The notes: generated by a model not told the origin, from the letters alone. A stretch of DNA of 64,000 nucleotides from Chamaelirium japonicum (GCA_947650365.1 CANTAL010000003.1:2170001-2234000), one strand, 5' to 3'; shown: positions 26,440 to 38,595, numbered from the stretch's first letter. A program made the numbers and translations.

Positions 26440-26620
26440 GCTACCGCGGGCGCAGATAGCAGCCACGGGAGCAGGTCGCCTCCGTGGGCGCAGGTAGCGC
26501 CGCTGCTGCGGGAGCAGTTAGCGCTGCTGTCGCGGGCGCAGGTAGCAGCCGCTGATGCGGGAGCAGTTAGCGCCGCTGTCGCGGGCGCAGGTAGCAGCCG
26601 CTGCCGCAAGTCGCCGTCGG
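26440..26620. repeat. GC-rich tandem repeat, unit about 29/58 bp
   Basis: Alternating GCGGGAGCAGTTAGCG and GCGGGCGCAGGTAGCAG units are clear at about 26506-26600, with looser copies upstream to about 26415. The unit is about 29 bp and pairs into a 58-bp repeat. This is the most GC-rich stretch of the window. Confidence 0.75.
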
Positions 26621-26975
26621 GGGCAGCTCTGCTGTTTCTGCATGCCGACACCGTCCGCCGCCTCCGCCGGTCGCGTACAGGTTTGCCGGCGGTTGTGCGG
26701 GTGGTCTCACGTCTGTACCCGATCGGGTGTTGCTAGGTAAAAAGGGAAGAGGGAGTTCTCAGGCGTACCGTTCGTCGACGTGGTTGTTGCTGTCTTCCTC
26801 CACTCTCCTCTCCCAGATCTCTCTCTCTCTTCTTCTCTTCCTCTCTTCCTCTATCTCTCTCTCTCTGATCTCTCTTTACGATCGGGTCGTGGCCGCGGAC
26901 GAGATCTGGAGCCGGGAGAGAGAAGGTCTCTCGGACGGCAGGGTCGTGCGTTCCCGTCGGGCTCGTGCTTCACGT

Positions 26976-26990
26976 ATCATGCTGATAACG
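26976..26990 (-). other. Copia primer-binding site, tRNA-Ile anticodon-arm type
   Basis: Directly after the 5' LTR the minus strand reads CGTTATCAGCATGAT. It is not the TGGTATCAGAGC complement of the initiator tRNA-Met 3' end. Its complement, ATCATGCTGATAACG, resembles the anticodon arm of nuclear tRNA-Ile (TCGTGCTAATAACG, from memory). An internal tRNA primer is known for Drosophila copia and yeast Ty5 (initiator tRNA half). The use of tRNA-Ile is my inference. Confidence 0.6.
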
Positions 26991-27142
26991 TGTTGCAAAA
27001 AGCATCCTGTATTATTCATTTCCCCCCTATATATAGGCATAATTGGAGGTTGGGATAAAGACGGGGAAATCTCCTATCCCATGAATCTAGGGGTCTTTAT
27101 CCGGTGGGCATCCATATCCGATGCAACCACCGTTTCATAACA
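26991..27142 (-). repeat. Copia 5' LTR (152 bp) with promoter
   Basis: Partner of 20039-20191. In the direction of transcription it starts TGTTATGAAACGG and ends GCTTTTTGCAACA. The TATA-like box CTATATATAGG lies at about 27028-27038, so transcription is likely to start near the LTR end, around 27000. The divergence from the other LTR is given under the whole element. Confidence 0.92.
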
Positions 27143-27147
27143 TATTG
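27143..27147. repeat. Target-site duplication, right copy
   Basis: TATTG flanks the element on the right and matches GATTG at 20034 except at the first base. Without the element the two sides read on as AAATGATTGCTATTATT, close to AAATGATTACTATTATTT at another copy of this spacer edge (about 13230), which confirms the boundaries. Confidence 0.8.
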
Positions 27148-27660
27148 CTATTATTAAAAAAATTATAGAATTATTACAATATAATCATAATAACGTTAAT
27201 ATGATACTATTGTGAAATAGAGTTTTGGAATTTAGATTACTTCTTACTTCAAACCTATACCCGTGGCCAATGAAGAGAAGCAGGACTTCTTCTCTCGTCG
27301 TTTATTTCTCCGTTCTAATCTCTCTTCTGTCTTCGTGTCTCTCTCCATTTTCTTGCGACTGGTCGGCTGGGCTCGATATGTTCTTGTTGATAATATATTG
27401 TGAGATGGAAGCCAGAGAGAGTCATCAAACGTGCCCTACCCTAAAAGGGTCGTATATTATTTATAGGGTAAGCTTAGTTAGGACCTAAGTATAATACCTA
27501 AAACTCTAATCTATGGGAGAGATCCGATGGTGCACAGTCATCATATCGAACGATCTCACAATAGTTATAATGTTTTAAATTTTTTTAAAGAAAAATATAA
27601 ATTTGTTTAAAGTAAAAAAATTTGGGTGTGCCTCATCTTTTTTCTTTACTTCTTATTATT
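27148..27660 (-). repeat. Full minus-strand module
   Basis: Begins with the AT-rich edge, then the junction (ATAATAACGTTAATATG), anchor and pyrimidine body. The primer-binding-like motif is at about 27385-27395 and the LTR-like part covers 27396-27635 (240 bp). The purine tract follows as its complement (TCTTTTTTCTTTACTTC). Together with 18066-18560 it forms an inverted pair around the spacer that the copia element entered. Confidence 0.8.
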
Positions 27661-29693
27661 TAATTAATTTAATTAGTTTAATAAATTAAATAGTTACATA
27701 AATTAAATAATTAAATAAATAAAGAAATATTTATTATCTATATAATTAAATTACTTAAACTAATTATTTATTATTGAAATATTAAAATCAATAAATTTTT
27801 ATTTGATTATAAAAAAAAATAGTAAGCTATTTAGAAAAATATTTTATTATTCATATAAACAAATAATTAACTAATTATTTAAATAATAAGTAAATAGTTA
27901 TTAAATTATTTTTTTATTTTAATACTTAAATAAATAAATATTATTTTTTATTATTTTAATTAATATCTTATAATTTCATAAAATTTTATTTTTTTAATTA
28001 CACAATATTTTTTTTTAAATTATTATTTATTTATCTATGAAATTATCTAATAATAATTACAATATTTATTTAGAAAACATCTCATTACTATATATATTTA
28101 TTATCTAATAATAATTAAATATTTATTTATTTAAAAAATTACTATTTAAATAATTCTTTAATTCATTATCTAAATAATTAAATTCTAATATTTTAGTTAT
28201 ATTAATAAATAATTATTTAATAATTTATTTAAATGATAATCAAATAATTTTATCAATAATTTTTAAATAATTTTTAAATAATTTTTTATATAATATTATA
28301 AATAATGAAATTTTTATAAATAATGAACTTTTTATATAATTTATTTAATTTTTTATATAATGAAATTTAATAAAATTTAATTTTATATATAATGAAATTT
28401 TTTATAATTTTATTAATAATAAAAAGTTTTTATAATATTTATTTAATTTTTTATATATTGAAATTTAATGAAATTTAATTTTCTAAATAATGAAATTTTT
28501 ATATAATTTTTGATATAATCTTTTATATAATTTTACAAATAATTTTATAAATAATTAAATTTTTTAAATAATGTAAATAATGAAATTTTTTAGATTCATT
28601 ATCTAAATAATCTAATAATTTTTTATGTAATTTTATAAATAATGAAATTCTAATTTTATATTTATTTAAACAAATAATTATTAAAAAATTTATTTAAATA
28701 ATAATATAATTTATTTATATAATTTATATATCTAATTATATATTTTATTTATGTAATTTTCTATATTATTATTTATTTAAATACAAAATTATTTAATAAA
28801 TAAATTATTTTTTTATTTAAGTAAATAATCTATATAATATATTTTTTTACAAAATAATTTTTTAAATATTTAAATAATTGAATAATAATTTATTTATTAA
28901 AAAAAAATATTATTTAAATAATTCTTTATATAATTATCTAATTAATGAAATTCTAATATTACAATTATTTCAATAAATAATTACTTTATAATAATTTCGT
29001 TATGTAATTATTTTTCAAATTATATATTTAAAAAATAAAAAACTTAAATTTATTATGTTAAAATATTATATAATTATATAAAGGAATTATTTTATTAAAA
29101 TATAATAATAACATAAAGAAATAATTAAATAATTTAAATATTTAATAAAATAGTAAATAAAATATCTAATAAAATAGTTATTTAAATGATTTAATTATAA
29201 TTTATGGAATAATGATTCCAATAATGATTTAATTTGTTTATAAAATATCTAAATAATTTCATTATTTTTTTATGTAATTAATATATTTTAATAAAATAAT
29301 GCAATTATATAATTATATAATATATTAACCAAAAAGTATTTTATTATATATATATTTACGTAATAATTTAAAGTATAAATTATAATAATTAATAACTATT
29401 AAAATAATAAAATAATTTGATTAATAATTACATAACTAAATTATTATGTAATAAAATTATTAGTATATTTAAAAACTTAATTAGTGAATAAATATATCAA
29501 ATAGATTATTTTGTTTAAAAACTAAATATTATAATTATTCAATATTTCATTATCAAATAAATAACAATTTAAATAAAATATTATATAATTAAATAAATAA
29601 ATTTTTTTATTAAATTATAAGATATTAATTGAAAAAATTAAAGAAAAAATTTATTTGGTTAAGTAATAAAATAAAATAATAAATTAAATAATT
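27661..29693. repeat. AT-rich spacer
   Basis: The left edge matches 10910-11110 and 13755-13930. The middle has runs of ATTTTTTATATAATG-like sequence (about 28250-28600) with short local repeats. No gene is seen. Confidence 0.65.
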
Positions 29694-29697
29694 TTTT

Positions 29698-29729
<32 letters not shown>

Positions 29730-29752
29730 TTAAGCTAAAATATTAAGCTATT

Positions 29753-29805
<53 letters not shown>

Positions 29806-29806
29806 T
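29694..29806. repeat. (TA)n microsatellite in two blocks
   Basis: Two long TA runs, about 29698-29731 and 29755-29804, are separated by a short AT-rich piece containing AATATTAAGCTATTTAAA, a motif of the spacer edge. The TA tracts probably expanded inside a spacer copy. Confidence 0.9.
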
Positions 29807-29985
29807 AAAATATTTTTTTTAATAGCTTAATATTTTTTAAATAATCAAAGAAATATTTATTGATTTTAATATTTAAATAATAAATAATTAGTTTAAATAA
29901 TTTAATTATATAGATAATAAAATATTTAATAATTTTTTAATTTATTTAACTATTTAATTTATGAAACTAGTTAAATTAAATAAAT
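29807..29985. repeat. Conserved AT-rich edge before a plus-strand module
   Basis: Contains AATAGCTTAATATTTTTTA and ATTAAATAAATAATAGG and leads into the purine tract of the next module. It matches 17890-18065 and 35340-35530. Confidence 0.7.
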
Positions 29986-30410
29986 AATAGGAAGTAAAGA
30001 AGGAAGATGAGGCACACCTGTATTTTTTGCTTTAACAAAATTTATATTTTTTTTAAAAAAAATTTAAAACATTACAACCGTTATAAGATCGTTCGATCGG
30101 ATGATTGTCAACCCTATAAATAATATACGATCCCTTTAGGGTGGGGCAAGTTTGATAGTTCTCTCTTTCTCCCATCTCACATATCGAGCCCAACCGACCC
30201 ATTGCAAGTAAACGTAGAGATAAACAAAGACAGAAAAGAGAGAAGAAAAGAGATGAGAATGGAGGAATAAACGAAGAGAGAAGAAGTCCTGCTCCAGTTC
30301 ATTTATCACGGGTATAGGTTTGAAGTAAGAAGTAATCTAAATTCCAAAACTTTATTTCTCAATAGTATCATCTCAACGTTATTATAATTATCATTGTAAT
30401 ATTTCTATAA
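29986..30410 (+). repeat. Plus-strand module, shortened LTR-like part
   Basis: Purine tract at about 29989-30007 and LTR-like part from 30008 to about 30180. It is shorter than the 239 bp of its relatives and reaches ATATCGAGCCC without a primer-binding-like motif. Body, anchor and junction (about 30362-30380) follow. Confidence 0.75.
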
Positions 30411-33405
30411 TTTTTTAAATAATAGTAATCATTTATTTAATTATAGAATAAATTAAATAATTGAAATATTATAATAATTAAATTTTTATTAAAATAATAA
30501 TTTTATTTAATTATTTAATTATCTACTTATTTAATAAAATTTTTTATTCTATTGATTTATAAATTATTATATTATTAAATAATCAAATTATGTAACTATT
30601 TAATGGTTTAAAATATTAAATAAAGAAATAATGATATAATTATATAAATAATTTATTTTATTAGTTATTTCCTTAGTTATTATTATTTTTTAAATTAATT
30701 TAATTAATTTATTAAATAAGAAATTATATAAATATTAAAATAATTTATTTATTATTTTATTATTCCATAATTAATTAATTAAAATATTTAATTAATTACC
30801 ATTAATGACATAATTATTATAATTTTTATTTAATTATTTTATAAAATAATTTTATAATTTAAATATTTATTTCATTAAGTTAGAAAATAATATAATAATA
30901 TAATAACAAATTACTTATTATTTTCAAAAAATTATATTATTTAAAAAAATATTTTATTGTTTATATGTTGAAATAATTTACTAATTATTTAAAAAATAAG
31001 TAAATAGTTATTGAATTAATTTTTTATTTTATTATATAATAAAATAATTTATTTTTTGATGTGTTTTATTTAATTTTTTCTAATTTAATTACATAATATA
31101 ATAATTATTTCATTATGTAATAATTTATTTAAATTATTATTTATTTTACTATTAAATTATTTAATAATTAAAATATTTTTTTGTTTATTTAAATAATCTA
31201 TTTAATATACTGCTTTAATAAATTAGTTTTTTAAAATTTCAATAATTGACTAATTATTTAATTATTTAAAAAAAATTTATTTAAATAATTTTTTTATAAT
31301 TATCTAAATATTAAAATTCTAATTTTATATTTATTTTAATAAATAATTATAAAAAAAATTATTCAAACTATAATATAATAATTTTATTACATAATAATTT
31401 CATTATTTAATTATTTTTTCAATTATTTTATTATTTCAAAAAATTATAATTTATTTAACTATGAAATTATTTAATAATTAAATTATTTTTTTGTTTAGGT
31501 AAATAATCGTTTTAATATATTTCTTTACTAAATAAGTTTTTAAATATTTAAATAATTGAAAAATTATTTATTTATTTCAAAAAATTATTATTTAAATAAC
31601 TATTTATGTAAATATCTAATGAATGAAATTCTAATTTTATATTTATTTAAATAAATAATTATTTATTAATTTACTTAAATAATAAACTAATATTTTTTTA
31701 TATAATAATTTATTTATATAATTATTAATTAAATTATATTCGTAATTTTAAAAATTATTAATGAATATAATTTATTTTTTAAAATATTAATTCAATATTT
31801 AAAAAATAAAATACTTAAATTTATTTATTTTGTGAAAATATTATATTATTATATAATAGAATTTTTTTATTCGAATATAAAAATAACATAAAGAAATAAT
31901 TAAATTAGTTAGATATTTTATAAAATCATTAAATAATTATTTGAATCATTATTATATAAATTATAATTAATCCAATTTTTTTATTATTTTCTTTTTGAAT
32001 AATTAAAAAATGATTATTGAATTATTTCATTATTGAATTATTCCTTAAATAAAAAATAAAAATATTTAATTAATTATAATTTATTGAATAATGATTCAAA
32101 TATTTATTTAATTATTTTATCAAATTTCTAAATAATTTCATTATTTATTGATTTTCTTAATATTTTTTAATCAAATAATTAAATTATTTAATTATAAAAT
32201 ATTTAAATCAAATAAATAATTTATTTTATTATTTAAATATTTATGTTTAATCAATAATTACATAACAAAATTATTATGTAATAAAATTATTAGATTATCA
32301 TTTGAATAAATTATTAAATAAATATTTATTTATATACCTAAAATATTAGAAAATAGATTATTTACTTAAAAAAATAAATATTTTCATTATTATATAATTT
32401 CATAGTTAAATAAAATATTATATAATTAAATAAATCAAGAAATTTATAAAATTATGAGATATTAATTGAAATAACTAAAAATAATAATTATTTAATTAAG
32501 TAATAAAATAAAACAATAATTTAATAATCAAAGAAATATTTTTTGATTTTATTTTTTTAAATAATAAGAAAATAATTATTAAATTAATTTTTTATTTTAT
32601 TATATAATAAAATAATTTATTTTTTGATATATTTTATTAAATTTTTTATAATTTAAGAAAATAATTTATGAATTATTTCATTACATAATAATTTATTTAA
32701 ATTATTATTTATTTAATATATTTCTTTAATAAATATATTTTGAAATAGTGAAATAATTGACTAATTTTTTAATTGTTTAAAAATTAATTATTTAAATAAT
32801 TATTTATATAATTATCTAAATAATAAAATTTTAATTTTATAATTATTTTAATAAATAATTATTAAAAAATTTATTTAAATCATAATATAATACTCTATTA
32901 TATAATAATTTACTTATATAATTATTAATAAAATGATTTTATTATTTTCAAAATTTATAATTTATTGAAATTATTATTTATTTAACTATAAAATTATTTA
33001 ATAATTAAATTATTTTTTTTAAGTAAATAATCCATTTAATATATTTCTGTACTAAATAAGTTTTTAAATATTTCAAAAATTGAATAATTATTTATTTATT
33101 TAAAAAATTTATTATTTCAATAATTCTTTATATAATTATCTAATTAATAAAATTCTAATTTGATAAATATTTCAATAAATAATTATTTAATAATTTATAT
33201 AAATAATATTCTAATAATTTTATTACATAATAATTTAGTTATGTAATTATAAATTAAATTATTTTATTATTTCAAAAAATCAATAATTAATATAATTTAT
33301 TCTTTAAATTTTTACTTAAATATGTAGAAAATAAAATACTTAAATTTATTTTGTTAAAATATTTTATAATTATATAATGAAATTATTTCATTAGAATATA
33401 ATAAT
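30411..33405. repeat. AT-rich spacer
   Basis: Starts with the usual post-module edge and otherwise is A/T-rich with short imperfect repeats. It shares stretches with the spacers near 15.4-18 kb and 34-35 kb (for example TCAATAATTACATAAC followed by AAATTATTATGT). No gene is seen. Confidence 0.6.
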
Positions 33406-33600
33406 AACATAAAAGAGATAGAGAAACAAAGATAGAAGAGAGAGAAATGAAGACATATCGAGCTCAGCCGACCCATCACAAGAAAACAGAAAGAGAAACA
33501 AAGACAGAAGAGAAAGAAAAAGATAGATGAGAATGGATAAATAAGCAAAGAAGTAATCTAAATTCCAAAAATCCACTTCGCAATAGTATTATCTCAACGT
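33406..33600 (+). repeat. Partial plus-strand module
   Basis: Only body sequence (AGAGATAGAGAAACAAAG), an ATATCGAGCTCAGCCGACCC segment, more body and the end of the anchor with the junction (ATTATCTCAACGTTATTATG) remain. The LTR-like part is absent. It sits inside AT-rich DNA between two fuller plus-strand modules. Confidence 0.75.
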
Positions 33601-35530
33601 TATTATGATTATCATTGTAATGTTTCTATAATTTTTTTAATAATAATAATGATTTATTTTATTATAAAATAATTTAAATAATTGAAATATTTTAATATTT
33701 AACTTTTTATTAAAATAATATTTTTATTTATTTATTTAATTATTTATTAATTTAATGAAATTTATTATTTTATTTATTTATGAATTATTATATTATTAAA
33801 TAACAAAATTATATAACTATTTAATGGTTCAAAATATTAAATAAATAAATAATAATTTAATTATGTAATTAATTTATTTTATTTGTTATTTCTTCAATTA
33901 TTATTATTATTGAAATATATTTATTAAATAATAAATTATTGTAATAATAAAATAATTAATTAATTTATTATTTCATTATTAAATAAGTAATTAATAAAAA
34001 TATTTAATGAAATACTATTAAAAAAATAATAATTATAATTCTTATTATTTATTTTATTAAATAATTTATGAATATAATTATTTATTTAACAAAGTAATAA
34101 AATAATATAATAATATAATAATATAATAACTAATTACGTATTATTTTCAAAAAATAATATTATTTCAAAAAATATTTTATTATTCATATGTTCAAATAAT
34201 TAACTATTTAATTAAATAATTCAATAATGATTATTTCATTAATATATTCAATAATGATTATTGAATTATTTAATAAGTAAATAATGAAAATATTGGATTA
34301 GTTATAATTTATAGAATAATGATTCCAATATTTATTTAATTATTTTATTAAATAAATAAATAATTTCATTATTTATTTATTTGATTAATATTTTTTCATA
34401 AAATAATTCAATTATATAATTAGATAATATTTTAATCAAATAAAATAAAAAAATTTTATTTAAATATTTATGTTATAATTTAAAGTATAAATTATATTAA
34501 TTAATAATTTTTTCAAATAAGAAAATAATTTAATCAATAATTACATAACTAAATTATTATGTTATAAAATTATTAGATTATCATTTGAATAAATTATTAA
34601 ATAATTATTTATTTATATAACTAAAATATTAGAATTTACTTATTTAGATAATTAAATAAAGAATTATATAACTAATAAATTTTTTTAATAATTAAATAAT
34701 GAGTCAATTATTGAAATATTTAAAAACTTAATTAGTCAATTATTTTATTACATAATGAAATAATTAATTTTTTTTATGTATTTTATTAAATTTTTCATTA
34801 TTTAAGAAAATAATTTTTGGAATAATGATTCAAATAATTATTTAATTATTTTAAAAAATATTTAAACAATTTCATTATTTCTTTATATTAATAATATTTT
34901 CTAATAAAATAATTTATTTGTATAACATGTTAATCAAATAATTTAATTTTTTTATTATCTAAATATTTATGTAATAATTTAAATTATAATTACATGACTA
35001 AATTATTTTCAAAAATTATAATTACATAACTAAAATAATTTAATCAATAATTATATGACTAAATTATTATGTAATAAAATTTTAGATTATTATTTAAATA
35101 AATTATTAAATTATTAAATAAATATTATTATTACTAAATAATTTTCTAGATAAATAAATAATAATTTAAAAAAATATTATATAATTAAATAGATATAAAA
35201 TTTTATTAAATTATGCGATATTAATTGAAATAAGTAAAAATAATAATTATTTAATTAAGTAATATAATAAAAAAATAATTTAATAACTATTTACTTATTA
35301 TTTAAATAATTAGTTAATTATTTGAATATATGAATAATAAAATATTTTTTTAAATAGCTTAATATTTTTTTTGAATAATCAAATAAATATTTTCTGATTT
35401 AAATATTTCTATAATAACTAATTAGTTTAAGTAATTTAATTATTTAGATAATTAAATATTTTTTTTAATTATTTAAATATTTTATTTATTTAACTATTTA
35501 ATTTATTAAACTAATTAAATTATTTAAATA
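33601..35530. repeat. AT-rich spacer (about 1.9 kb)
   Basis: Both conserved edges are present (post-module edge at 33601, pre-module edge at about 35340-35530), so it is a complete spacer between two plus-strand modules. No gene is seen. Confidence 0.65.
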
Positions 35531-36005
35531 TTAGGAAGTAAAGAAGTAAGATGAGGCACATCTGAATTTTTTACTTTAAAAAAATTTATATTTTTCTTTA
35601 AGAAAATTTAAAATATTAAACTGTACGAGATCGTTCGATCGGATGACTGTCCACCGTTGGATCTCTCCTATAGATTAGGGTTTCCCTTATTATACTTAGG
35701 CTCTAACTAAGCTTACCCTATAAATAATATACGACCCCTTTAGAGTGGGGCATGTTTGTTGGCTCTCTTTTTTTTCCATCTCATAATATATTATCAACAC
35801 GAACATATCGAGCCCAAGCGACCCGTCACAAAAAAATAGAGAGAGAAACGAAGACAAAAGAGAGAGAAGAAGAGAGATTAGAACGGCGAAATAAACAAAG
35901 AGAGAAGAAGTCCTCCTCCATTCCATTGGCCATGGGTATAGGTTTGAAGTAAGATGTAATCTAAATTCCAAAACTCTATTTCTCAATAGTATTATCTTAA
36001 CATTA
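35531..36005 (+). repeat. Full plus-strand module
   Basis: Purine tract (about 35533-35551), LTR-like part 35552-35788 (237 bp) with TATA box near 35718, diverged primer-binding-like motif at 35789-35802, purine body, anchor (about 35909-35975) and junction. The length and edges agree closely with the modules at 13500, 18086, 27396 and 60189. Confidence 0.8.
35716..35730 (+). promoter_or_regulatory. Representative LTR TATA box
   Basis: CCCTATAAATAATATACGA in the LTR-like part of the module at 35531 is conserved in nearly every module on either strand. Together with the telo-box about 50 bp upstream it has the layout of a plant RNA polymerase II core promoter. Activity is inferred, not shown. 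Confidence 0.5.
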
Positions 36006-38595
36006 TTATGATTATATTGTAATGTTTCTATAATTTTTTTAATAATAGTAATCGTTTAATAAATTATGAAATAATTTAAATAATTGAAATACTTTAATAA
36101 TTAGTGATTTATTAATATAATAATTTTATATAATTATTTAATTATCTAGTTATTTAATGACATTTATTATTTTATTTATTTCTAATTTATTATATTAATA
36201 AATAATCAAATTATATAACAATTTAATTATTTAAAATATTAAATAAATAAATAATAATTTTTTCAATATTTAATTATTTATTTATTTAATTATTTAGTTA
36301 TATAGATAATTAAATATTTCTTTAATTATTTAATTCTTTAATTATTTATTTCTGAATTATTTAATTATTTAATTATTTATGTAAATATTTTTATTTTATT
36401 ACCTATTATTTTATGAAATTTTATTATTTCAGAAAATTATATTATTTCAAAAATATTTTATTATTTATATGTTTAAATAATTAACTAATTATTTAAATAA
36501 TAAGTAAATAGTTACTGAATTCATTTTTTATTTTATATCATAAAAAAATAATTAGTTTTTTATTATTTAAGAATATAATTTGTTAATTATTTAATTACAT
36601 AATAATTTACTTAATTTATTATTTATTTAACAATAGAATTACTTAATAATTAAATAAATTTTATGTTTAAGTAAATAATCAATTTAATATATTTCTTTAA
36701 TAAATAAGATTTTAAATATTTAAATAATTGATTAATATTTAATTATTTTAAAAATTATTATTTAAATAATTCTTTATATAATTATCTAAATAATAAAATT
36801 TAAATTTTATAATTATTTAGATAAATAATTATTAAAAAATTTATTGTAATAATAATATAATAATTTTATTACATAATAATTTACTAATTTAATTATTAAT
36901 TCAATTATTTTGTTATTTCAAAAAATTGTAATTTATTTGATTTTTTATATAACATTTCAAATAACTATTTATTTATATAACTGAAATATTAGATTTTAAT
37001 GTAATGTTGTAATGTTTCTATATAAAATAATTTTTCTATATAAAATATTATGATTATTATTGTAATGTTTCTATAATTTTTTTAACAATAGTAAACATTT
37101 ATTTTATTATAAAATAATTTAAAAATTAACTTTTTATTAAAATAATAATTTTATTTAATTATTTAATTATCTAGTAATTTAATGAAATTTATTATTTTAT
37201 TTAATAATGAATTATTATATTATTAACTAATAAAATTATGGAACTATTTAATGGTTTAGAATATTAAATTAATAAATAATGATTTAATTATATAATTAAT
37301 TTGTTTTATTAGTTAGCTATTTATTTATTATTATCAATTAAATAATTTTTAAAATAATAAATTATTGAAATAATAAAATAATTAATTAATTGATCATTTT
37401 ATTATTTAATAAGTAATTAATGAAGATATTTAATTAGTTAACATTAATGAAATAATTATTATAATTCTTATTATTTAATTTATAATATAATTTATTAATT
37501 TAATTATTTATTTAACAAAATAATTAAATAATATAATAATATATTAACTAAATACTTATTATTTAAAAAAAATAATATTATTTAAAACTATTTTTTTATT
37601 AATATATTCAAATAATTAACTAATTAATTAAATAATAAGGAAATAGTTATTGAATTAATTTTTTATTTTATTACTTAAGGAAATAATTAATTTTTTCAAG
37701 TATTTTATTTAATTTTTTATAATTTAATATAATTTGCTAATTATTTCGTTAAATAATAACTTATTTAAATTATTATTTATTTAACTATGAAATTAATTAT
37801 AATTTATGGTTTAATGATTCAAATAATTATTTAATCATTTTATAAAATATTTAAATAATTTCATTATTTATTTATGTTATGAATATTTAAATCAAATATT
37901 TTAATTATTTTATTATTTTAAAATTTATGTAATAATTTAAAGAATAAATTATATTAATTAATAATTTTTTCAAGTAATAAAATAATTTAATCAATAATTA
38001 CATGACTAAATTATTATGTAATAAAATTATTAGATTATCATTTAAACAAATTATTAAATAATTATTTATTTATATAACTAAAATATTAGAATTTAATTAT
38101 TTAGATAATAAATTAAAGTATTATTTAAATAATAATTTTTTTAAATAATTAAATAATTATTTAAATATTGAAATATTTAAAAACTTAATTAGTGAAGAAA
38201 TATATCAAACAGATAAATAAATAATAATTTAAAAATAATATGTTATAATTAAATAAATATAAAATTTTATTTAATTAGGAGATATTAATTGAAATAAATA
38301 AAAAAAAATTATTTAATGAAATAATAAAATAAAAAAATAATTTAATAACTATTTATTTATTATTTCAATAATTAGTTAATTATTTGAATATATGAATAAT
38401 AAAATATATTTTTAAATAGCTTAATATTTTTTTAATAATCAAAGAAATATTTATTCATTTTAATATTTCAATAATAAATAACTTGTTTAAGTTATTTAAT
38501 TATATAGATAATTAAATATTTTATTAATTATTTAATTATTTAATTTATTTAACCATTTAATTTATTAAACTAATTAAATTAATTAAATAAACTAG
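36006..38595. repeat. AT-rich spacer with a duplicated edge
   Basis: The post-module edge (ATTGTAATGTTTCTATAATT, then ATTTAATGGTTTAGAAT-like sequence) occurs at about 36000-36250 and again at about 37045-37270 with no module beside it. So part of the spacer is duplicated about 1 kb apart. The right end (about 38400-38590) is the usual pre-module edge but lacks the purine tract and joins dense modules directly. No gene is seen. Confidence 0.65.

Larger units (their letters stand above)
25485..26975 (-). other. Copia 5' leader with GC-rich tandem repeats
   Basis: The untranslated leader runs from the primer-binding site to the gag start, about 1.5 kb, which is long for the family. It is far richer in G+C than the satellite around it. 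It contains a GGGTC-based repeat (about 26050-26330), a GC-rich repeat (GCGGGAGCAGTTAGCGCCGC type, about 26450-26610) and a CT-rich run (about 26800-26880). Short open frames on both strands (for example 26259-26459 and 26379-26651) follow the repeats and have no recognisable domain. Confidence 0.7.
20039..27142 (-). mobile_element. Ty1/copia retrotransposon, nearly whole, fossil
   Basis: A 7.1-kb LTR retrotransposon transcribed right to left. In its own direction: 5' LTR (27142-26991), primer-binding site, leader of about 1.5 kb, gag, a short spacer, pol (protease, integrase, reverse transcriptase, RNase H), polypurine tract and 3' LTR (20191-20039). The order PR-INT-RT-RH identifies Ty1/copia. 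The two LTRs differ at three transitions and one single-base gap over about 153 bp, roughly 2%. At a commonly assumed plant rate of 1.3e-8 per site per year that is around 0.8 million years, with wide error. The element is structurally complete, but pol carries a few breaks (about two or three), so it looks inactive. It sits in the AT-rich spacer of the satellite. Confidence 0.95.

Noticed and set aside
26259-26651. Arg/Ala-rich open frames in the copia leader on both strands
   Set aside because: They track the GC-rich tandem repeat, with no domain and no partner elsewhere.
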